Shown in pieces: positions 52,282-57,511 of a stretch of 57,511 nucleotides of DNA. The stretch's first letter is position 1; the number at the start of each line of letters is the position of its first letter. The stretch spans positions 1 through 57,511 of the forward strand of contig CADBUP010000154.1 in the NCBI GenBank assembly GCA_902797885.1, in the 5' to 3' direction. Under the pieces are notes generated by a model, which made no database searches, was not told where the DNA came from, and worked only from the letters and a program-made list of their open reading frames with translations. This stretch comes from an uncultured Ruminococcus sp. Its GTDB lineage: Bacteria; Bacillota; Clostridia; Monoglobales; Monoglobaceae. The translations under genes were made by a program, and so were the position numbers.

Positions 52282-53583
52282 TTAATTTTTTTCTGCTTTT
52301 ATATATTCGTTTTCCCGGTCATAGCCGACAAGCCTGACGGAAAGTTTTTTTCCTCTTAAATCATCGCCTGATGGGTATCTGACCTCGATATAATTCTTTG
52401 TCATTCCGCTCCATAAACCGTTTCGCTTCTGTTCAAACAAGACTTCGGCGTCCCTCCCTAAAAAGCTTTCGCAAAAATTCTTTTTCATCTCTGCGGCGGA
52501 ATTTAACATTATGTGCGTTCGCCTTGACTTTTCGCATTCATCGACCCTGTCGGGAAGGAACGCCGCCGCCGTTCCCTCGCGGACCGAATAAGGAAAGATG
52601 TGCATTTGAGAAAAGCCGATCTCCTCACAGAACCTTTTTGATTCTTCAAAATCCGCGTCTGTCTCACCGGGGAAACCGACAATTAAATCGGTTGTGATTG
52701 CCGCGTCGGAAAAAGCGTCTCTGAGATTTATTACGGCTCTTTTGAAATCGGCCGCGGTATAGTGCCTTCGCATTGCTCTGAGCGTCTTGTCACAGCCGCT
52801 TTGAAGAGAAAGGTGAAACTGAGGGCATAAACCGCTGATTTTTTTCGCGCGTTTTGTGAATTCCTCGGTAATCATCACCGGCTCAAGAGAGCCGAGGCGA
52901 ATTCGTATTCCTCCCGACACGCGGCCGACCGTCTCTAAAACGTCAATCAATTTATCGCCGTTATCTAAATCCTTGCCATAAGAGCCGATATGTATACCGG
53001 TTAAAATAATTTCAGAGTAGCCGCTCTCCGCTATCGCGCGTGCCTCGGCCTCTATTTTATCCATTGCGCGGGAGCGCACGGGACCTCTTGCGTAAGGAAT
53101 TTTACAGTATGAGCAGAAGTTATTACAGCCGTCCTCAATTTTGATTTCGGCGCGAATTCTGTGCTGAGTTCGGACTATGCCGAGCTCTTCAAACTCAGAG
53201 TCATGAAGAATGTCGCCCACGCTGTAGGTTTTCTTTCCGTCAAGAGCCGCTTCACAGAGGTTTACGATTTCGGCTCTTCCTTTTGTTCCGATAAGAACAT
53301 CTATATTTTCTTCGTTTTGAAGCCTGTCCGCCTCGGTCTGAGCAAGGCAACCGGTTACCGCTAAAACCCCCGATGGGTTCTCTCTTCTCGCCCTTCGAAT
53401 CAGTTTGAGGCTTTTCGATGCGCCCGTTCCGGTAACGGTGCAGGTATTTATAACGCAAATATCCGCTTTTCCCTTATCGATTATAGTATATCCGCGTTCC
53501 GTAAAAAGCTGTTTCATTGCTTCGCTTTCGTAAATATTTGTCTTGCATCCGAGGGTTATAAACTTAACAGTTATAATTCTCAC
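52282..53583 (-). CDS. mtaB: tRNA t6A37 methylthiotransferase MtaB
   Basis: A radical SAM enzyme that turns t6A into ms2t6A at position 37 of tRNAs reading ANN codons. The 433-residue protein has the N-terminal UPF0004 domain with three cluster cysteines (TLGCKTN, NTCTVT, TGCLAQ), the radical SAM motif CNNFCSYC and a C-terminal TRAM-like domain. The frame has no ATG. GTG 53583 overlaps the ribosome-binding sequence GGCGGTG; an in-frame ATA (53572-53574) lies 6 nt beyond it and would give the family-typical start (M)TVKFITLGCK. The start is therefore uncertain by three codons. Confidence 0.94.
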   Translation of the reverse strand: MRIITVKFITLGCKTNIYESEAMKQLFTERGYTIIDKGKADICVINTCTVTGTGASKSLKLIRRARRENPSGVLAVTGCLAQTEADRLQNEENIDVLIGTKGRAEIVNLCEAALDGKKTYSVGDILHDSEFEELGIVRTQHRIRAEIKIEDGCNNFCSYCKIPYARGPVRSRAMDKIEAEARAIAESGYSEIILTGIHIGSYGKDLDNGDKLIDVLETVGRVSGGIRIRLGSLEPVMITEEFTKRAKKISGLCPQFHLSLQSGCDKTLRAMRRHYTAADFKRAVINLRDAFSDAAITTDLIVGFPGETDADFEESKRFCEEIGFSQMHIFPYSVREGTAAAFLPDRVDECEKSRRTHIMLNSAAEMKKNFCESFLGRDAEVLFEQKRNGLWSGMTKNYIEVRYPSGDDLRGKKLSVRLVGYDRENEYIKAEKN

Positions 53584-53660
53584 CGCCTGTTTTTATAAAT
53601 TATAGAAGTATTGTATAAATTCCCACAGGGAAAATTATATAATAATTATATATTTTTTGA

Positions 53661-53689
53661 TTGACTAATGCAAGAAAATATTATATAAT
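53661..53689 (+). promoter_or_regulatory. Promoter of the HPr-like gene
   Basis: TTGACT (53661-53666), 17 nt, TATAAT (53684-53689). Confidence 0.85.
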
Positions 53690-53731
53690 TTAATAGACGG
53701 ATTGTCAAATTTTTTTAGGAGGTTAGTTGGA

Positions 53732-53965
53732 ATGAAAGAGTTTACAGTTTTATTAAGTTCTATCAATGACGTAAAAAACTTTGTTAATGTGGTTACAAAG
53801 TATGACTATGAAATCGATCTTACTTCAGGTCGCTATGTGGTTGACGCTAAGTCAATTATGGGCATTTTCAGCCTTGACCTGACAAAGCCTATTAAGGTTG
53901 AAGCTCACGGTGAAGATTGCACCGAGCTTTTGACGGATCTTGCTCCGTTTATTCAGAAACAGTAA
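53732..53965 (+). CDS. HPr-like protein lacking the catalytic histidine
   Basis: A 77-residue HPr-fold protein. The HPr kinase site is kept as S41 in AKSIMGIFSL (equivalent to Ser46 of HPr). The phosphorelay site is not: where HPr has GIHARPA, this protein has SSINDVK, with no histidine near. It cannot carry PTS phosphate via His15 and resembles Crh, the regulatory HPr paralogue of Bacillus, in this respect. A role in carbon regulation is possible. AGGAGG is upstream. tadA and ppdK follow. Confidence 0.85.
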   Translation: MKEFTVLLSSINDVKNFVNVVTKYDYEIDLTSGRYVVDAKSIMGIFSLDLTKPIKVEAHGEDCTELLTDLAPFIQKQ

Positions 53966-54057
53966 TTTTCGGCACTGCGATCCCTGCATATTCTGTATGT
54001 GGGGATTTGTCGTGTGTGGAAAGTCGAATACATACACATAAAATCGGAGACCGTTAT

Positions 54058-54528
54058 ATGAAAAATGAATTTATGACAGCCGCGTTATACGAAGCCGAAA
54101 AGGCTGCGGAATGCGGCGAGGTTCCTGTAGGAGCGGTTGTGGTCAAGAACGGTGAGGTTATTGCCGCGGCTCATAACACCTGTGAGGTGCAATGTAACTC
54201 TCTGCGTCATGCTGAGGTTATTGTTATAGACAGGGCGATGAGCTATCTTAAAACTCCGCGGCTTGACGGCTGTGATTTATATGTTACATTAGAGCCTTGT
54301 GCAATGTGCTGCGGCGCAATTTCTCACGCTCGGCTGTCGAGGTTATACTTCGGCGCCTACGATAAAGAGAGAGGATGTGTCGTTTCAAATCTGCACTGTT
54401 TTGACGCGCCTTCGCCGCTGTTTAATATCGAATATTACTGTGGTATTATGGAGGATGAATGTTCGGCTTTGCTGTCAGACTTTTTTAAAAGGCTTAGGTC
54501 TGATAAATTTTCTACTTTTAGCAAATAA
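54058..54528 (+). CDS. tadA: tRNA adenosine(34) deaminase TadA
   Basis: Deaminates A34 to inosine in tRNA-Arg(ACG). The 156-residue zinc enzyme has H51 and E53 in RHAEV and C81/C84 in EPCAMC, which bind zinc and the catalytic water. The ribosome binding site is a moderate GGAG (54046-54049). It lies 92 nt after the HPr-like gene and 34 nt before ppdK, so a common transcript is possible. Confidence 0.95.
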   Translation: MKNEFMTAALYEAEKAAECGEVPVGAVVVKNGEVIAAAHNTCEVQCNSLRHAEVIVIDRAMSYLKTPRLDGCDLYVTLEPCAMCCGAISHARLSRLYFGAYDKERGCVVSNLHCFDAPSPLFNIEYYCGIMEDECSALLSDFFKRLRSDKFSTFSK

Positions 54529-54562
54529 TAAAAATACTTATATATTTTTGGAGGTACAATTA

Positions 54563-57187
54563 ATGTCAAAGAAGTATGTATACCTTTTTAGTGAAGGTGA
54601 CGCAACAATGAGAGAGCTTCTCGGCGGTAAAGGTGCAAACCTTGCTGAGATGACTAATATGGGTCTCCCCGTTCCTCAGGGATTCACCGTTTCAACCGAG
54701 GCTTGTACTCAGTATTATGAAGACGGCAGAAAGATTAACGATGAGATTCAGGCTCAGATTATGGAATACATCGAAAAGATGGAAGAAATCTGCGGAAAGA
54801 AGTTCGGCGATAAAGAGAATCCTCTTCTCGTTTCCGTTCGTTCGGGTGCAAGAGCTTCTATGCCCGGTATGATGGATACTATCTTAAACCTCGGCCTTAA
54901 TGAGGAAGTTGTTGAAGCTATCGCAAAGAAGTCAAACAACCCCCGTTGGGCTTGGGATTGCTACAGAAGATTTATCCAGATGTACTCCGACGTTGTTATG
55001 GAAGTAGGAAAGAAGTATTTTGAACAGCTCATCGACCAGATGAAGACTAAGAAGGGTGTAACCCAGGATGTTGAGCTTGATGCCGATGACCTCAAAGAAC
55101 TTGCAGGTCAGTTCAAAGCTGAATACAAAGAAAAAATCGGTGAAGACTTCCCGACCGACCCGAAGGAACAGCTCATGGGCGCTATTAAGGCGGTATTCCG
55201 TTCATGGGATAACCCCAGAGCAAACGTATATCGCCGTGATAACGATATTCCTTATTCATGGGGTACAGCCGTTAACGTTCAGATGATGGCTTTCGGTAAT
55301 ATGGGTGATGACTGTGGTACAGGTGTTGCTTTCACAAGAGACCCTGCTACCGGTGAGAAGAAGCTTATGGGTGAGTTCCTGACAAACGCACAGGGTGAAG
55401 ACGTTGTTGCCGGCGTTCGTACACCTATGCCTATCGCTCAGATGGCTGAGAAATTCCCTGAAGCTTTTGCACAGTTTGAAAATGTTTGCAAAACTCTTGA
55501 AGATCACTACAGAGATATGCAGGATATGGAATTTACCGTTGAGAACAAGAAGCTCTTTATGCTTCAGACCAGAAACGGTAAGAGAACAGCACAGGCTGCT
55601 CTTAAAATTGCCTGCGACCTCGTTGACGAGGGTATGATTGACGAGAAGAAGGCTGTTGCTATGATCGACCCGAGAAACCTTGACACTCTGCTTCACCCTC
55701 AGTTTGACGCAAAGGCATTGAAAGCTGCTACTCCTATGGCTAAAGCTCTCGGTGCATCGCCCGGTGCTGCTTGCGGTCAGATTGTATTTACGGCTGAGGA
55801 CGCAAAGGCTTGGAACGAGGCAGGAAAGAAAGTTGTTCTTGTCAGACTCGAAACCTCTCCTGAGGATATTGAAGGTATGAAGGCTTCACAGGGTATCCTG
55901 ACAGTTCGCGGCGGTATGACATCTCACGCGGCGGTTGTTGCTCGTGGTATGGGTACCTGCTGTGTATCGGGCTGCGGCGACATCGCTATGGATGAAGAAA
56001 ATAAGAAATTTACACTCGCAGGAAAGACATTTGTTGAGGGTGACGAAATTTCACTTGACGGTTCAACAGGTAATATCTATGACGGTATTATCCCGACAGT
56101 TGACGCATCAATCGGCGGCGACTTCGGAAGAATTATGAGTTGGGCTGATAAATACAGAAAGCTTGAAGTTAGAACAAACGCTGATACTCCTGCTGACGCT
56201 AAGAAAGCAAGAGAACTCGGTGCAGAAGGTATCGGTCTTTGCCGTACAGAGCATATGTTCTTTGAGGGCGACAGAATTGCTGCTTTCCGTGAAATGATTT
56301 GCTCTGATACAGTTGAAGAAAGAGAAGAAGCTCTCGATAAGATTCTGCCGATGCAGCAGGGCGACTTTGAGAAGCTTTATGAAGCTCTCGAGGGTAATCC
56401 TGTAACCATCAGATTCCTTGACCCGCCTCTCCACGAATTCGTTCCTACTGAGGAAGCGGATATTGAAGCTTTGGCTAAGGCAAAGGGTAAGACTGTTGAA
56501 GATATCAAAAATATTATAGATTCTCTTCACGAGTTTAACCCGATGATGGGTCACCGTGGCTGCCGTCTTGCGGTAACTTATCCTGAAATCGCAAAGATGC
56601 AGACAAAGGCTGTTATCCGTGCGGCTATCAATGTTAAAAAGGCACATCCGGATTGGACTGTAGAGCCTGAAATTATGATTCCGCTTATCGGTGATGACAA
56701 AGAGCTTAAGTATGTTAAGGACTTTGTTGTGGCTACTGCTGATGAAGAAATCGCAAACGCAGGTATCGAACTTAAGTATGAGGTTGGTACAATGATTGAG
56801 ATTCCGAGAGCGGCTCTTACAGCAGACGCTATCGCTAAGTATGCTGAGTTCTTCTGCTTCGGTACAAACGACTTGACACAGCTCACATACGGCTTCTCAA
56901 GAGATGATGCAGGTAAGTTCCTCGACGCATATTATGACGCAAAAATCTTCGAGAATGACCCGTTTGCAAAGCTCGACCAGGCAGGCGTAGGTAAGCTTAT
57001 GGAAATGGCAATCAAGCTCGGCAAGAGCGTCCGCCCTGACCTCCACTGCGGTATCTGCGGTGAGCACGGCGGTGACCCGACAAGTGTTGAGTTCTGCCAC
57101 AAGATTGGTCTTGACTATGTATCCTGCTCGCCTTATCGTGTTCCGATTGCAAGACTTGCAGCGGCTCAGGCAGCAATTAATGACTAA
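54563..57187 (+). CDS. ppdK: Pyruvate, phosphate dikinase
   Basis: Interconverts pyruvate, ATP and phosphate with PEP, AMP and PPi; in anaerobes it often works in glycolysis or gluconeogenesis. The 874-residue length is typical. The N-terminal ATP-grasp part starts FSEGDATMRELLGGKGANL; the swivelling domain has catalytic H455 in GGMTSHAAVVARGMG; the C-terminal PEP/pyruvate barrel has C832 in CGICGEHGGDP. ATG 54563 follows GGAGG. The many TCT, GCT and GTT codons differ from the more GC-ending neighbours, which suggests high expression. Confidence 0.97.
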   Translation: MSKKYVYLFSEGDATMRELLGGKGANLAEMTNMGLPVPQGFTVSTEACTQYYEDGRKINDEIQAQIMEYIEKMEEICGKKFGDKENPLLVSVRSGARASMPGMMDTILNLGLNEEVVEAIAKKSNNPRWAWDCYRRFIQMYSDVVMEVGKKYFEQLIDQMKTKKGVTQDVELDADDLKELAGQFKAEYKEKIGEDFPTDPKEQLMGAIKAVFRSWDNPRANVYRRDNDIPYSWGTAVNVQMMAFGNMGDDCGTGVAFTRDPATGEKKLMGEFLTNAQGEDVVAGVRTPMPIAQMAEKFPEAFAQFENVCKTLEDHYRDMQDMEFTVENKKLFMLQTRNGKRTAQAALKIACDLVDEGMIDEKKAVAMIDPRNLDTLLHPQFDAKALKAATPMAKALGASPGAACGQIVFTAEDAKAWNEAGKKVVLVRLETSPEDIEGMKASQGILTVRGGMTSHAAVVARGMGTCCVSGCGDIAMDEENKKFTLAGKTFVEGDEISLDGSTGNIYDGIIPTVDASIGGDFGRIMSWADKYRKLEVRTNADTPADAKKARELGAEGIGLCRTEHMFFEGDRIAAFREMICSDTVEEREEALDKILPMQQGDFEKLYEALEGNPVTIRFLDPPLHEFVPTEEADIEALAKAKGKTVEDIKNIIDSLHEFNPMMGHRGCRLAVTYPEIAKMQTKAVIRAAINVKKAHPDWTVEPEIMIPLIGDDKELKYVKDFVVATADEEIANAGIELKYEVGTMIEIPRAALTADAIAKYAEFFCFGTNDLTQLTYGFSRDDAGKFLDAYYDAKIFENDPFAKLDQAGVGKLMEMAIKLGKSVRPDLHCGICGEHGGDPTSVEFCHKIGLDYVSCSPYRVPIARLAAAQAAIND

Positions 57188-57206
57188 TTAATTATTAGAT
57201 TATAAT

Positions 57207-57246
57207 AAAAACGCTGTTCCGTTTTATTCGGAATAGCGTTTTTTTT
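57207..57246 (+). terminator. Terminator of ppdK
   Basis: AACGCTGTTCCG and CGGAATAGCGTT form a 12-bp stem (one G-T), 7-nt loop, and a tract of eight T. Confidence 0.93.
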
Positions 57247-57310
57247 GGATTTGTAAAAAATTATTTTATATTTCTATTTATTACAAGTTAATTACATATT
57301 TAATATTTTA

Positions 57311-57339
57311 TTGAAATTAGGAAAATTTTATGATAAAAT
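57311..57339 (+). promoter_or_regulatory. Sigma-A promoter of the right cassette
   Basis: TTGAAA (57311-57316), 17 nt, TAAAAT (57334-57339), with TG three bases before the -10. Positions match those in the left copy. Confidence 0.75.
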
Positions 57340-57345
57340 AGAGCT

Positions 57346-57467
57346 TGCGGAGGAATCCGCGCGGAATAAGGCAGGATTTCATTTGCGGTGTTCAGCACCG
57401 GCGGTTATGCCCTCTTTTATATTCTCACAGGTTATTTTTAACCGAGTCTATGAAAGGAGGGATGCTT
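57346..57467 (+). promoter_or_regulatory. Structured 5' leader, right copy (candidate cis-regulatory RNA)
   Basis: Stem GCGGA-GGAA-TCCGC (57347-57360), stem GGTGT-TCA-GCACC (57387-57399) possibly closed by GGCA/TGCC, hairpin GGTTA-TTTT-TAACC (57430-57443), and CCCTC (57410-57414) complementary to GAGGG (57457-57461) of the ribosome binding site. The closing T-G pair of the second stem is T-A in the left copy, which keeps pairing. No known riboswitch class recognised. Confidence 0.6.
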
Positions 57468-57511
57468 ATGAAAAGTAAGCATTGTACTTATGGCAAGAAA
57501 AGTGCTTTTTG
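57468..57511 (+). CDS. 5' end of an unidentified ORF, truncated by the window edge
   Basis: The same fourteen codons as at the left end (MKSKHCTYGKKSAF), preceded 6 nt upstream by GGAGGG. Nothing after the first 44 bases is visible, so the product cannot be named. The two genes share at least their N-terminus and regulatory leader. Confidence 0.6.
   Translation, partial: MKSKHCTYGKKSAF

Larger units (their letters stand above)
57281..57511 (+). repeat. Right copy of the terminal inverted repeat
   Basis: Matches the reverse complement of bases 1-230 along its whole length. The 20-nt block TTACAAGTTAATTACATATT at its inner edge is shared too. The last 87 bases are identical to the left end. 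It carries a promoter, leader and ORF start facing outward to the right. Confidence 0.95.

Overview
The window reads as one chromosomal contig from a spore-forming member of the Clostridia (Bacillota). Evidence for this: an alpha/beta-type small acid-soluble spore protein beside spoIIR, a canonical ctsR-mcsA-mcsB-clpC heat-shock operon, addB, an IreB-family regulator, an HPr-like protein, an S-layer-homology (SLH) protein, a copper-amine-oxidase-like stalk protein, a pyruvate phosphate dikinase, and Shine-Dalgarno/sigma-A signals typical of low-to-mid GC Firmicutes. Finer placement (for example Oscillospirales or Monoglobales) would be a guess. No phage, insertion sequence or CRISPR array is visible; nearly every gene is a recognisable core or surface gene.

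Layout. 0.6-7.9 kb (+): a DUF6514-like protein, RNase HI, NifS/NifU/MnmA (sulfur relay to tRNA 2-thiouridine), PcrA helicase, a methyltransferase and a half-size EamA transporter. 7.9-13.9 kb (-): clpC, mcsB, mcsA, ctsR under a consensus promoter with a CtsR operator, and a membrane GT2 glycosyltransferase. 14.4-30 kb (+): typA, two secreted surface proteins, pheST, ireB, a tiny Cys-containing ORF behind a near-consensus promoter, a CNNM/CorC transporter, an NSS symporter, addB and rdgB. 30-36.3 kb (+): a secreted protein, a two-gene ABC transporter, a histidine kinase/response regulator pair and an ABC exporter. 36.4-37.3 kb (-): SASP and spoIIR. 37.5-43.5 kb (+): ddl, murI, DUF1934, argS, a small secreted protein and a C-terminal processing protease. 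43.7-44.9 kb: tRNA-Asp, tRNA-Thr and a DUF368 transporter. 45-47.1 kb (-): an MGMT-like protein and an unpaired sensor kinase. 47.2-49.3 kb (+): a glycine riboswitch and an AlsT-type Na+/amino acid symporter. 49.6-53.6 kb (-): nadE, a queuosine-precursor transporter and mtaB. 53.7-57.2 kb (+): a His-less HPr-like protein, tadA and ppdK.

The most unusual signal is at the edges. Bases 1-230 and 57281-57511 are inverted copies of one cassette: a sigma-A promoter, a structured 5' leader with conserved stems and changing loops, a probable Shine-Dalgarno-sequestering stem, and the start of an ORF (MKSKHCTYGKKSAF...) that runs off each end. The outer 87 bases are identical. This looks like a multi-copy, post-transcriptionally regulated gene family whose copies broke the assembly, with an RNA leader I do not recognise. 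A second unexpected signal is that the only two genes lacking a usable ATG (pcrA and mtaB) both carry GGTG, six bases, then an in-frame ATA, exactly where ATG should be.
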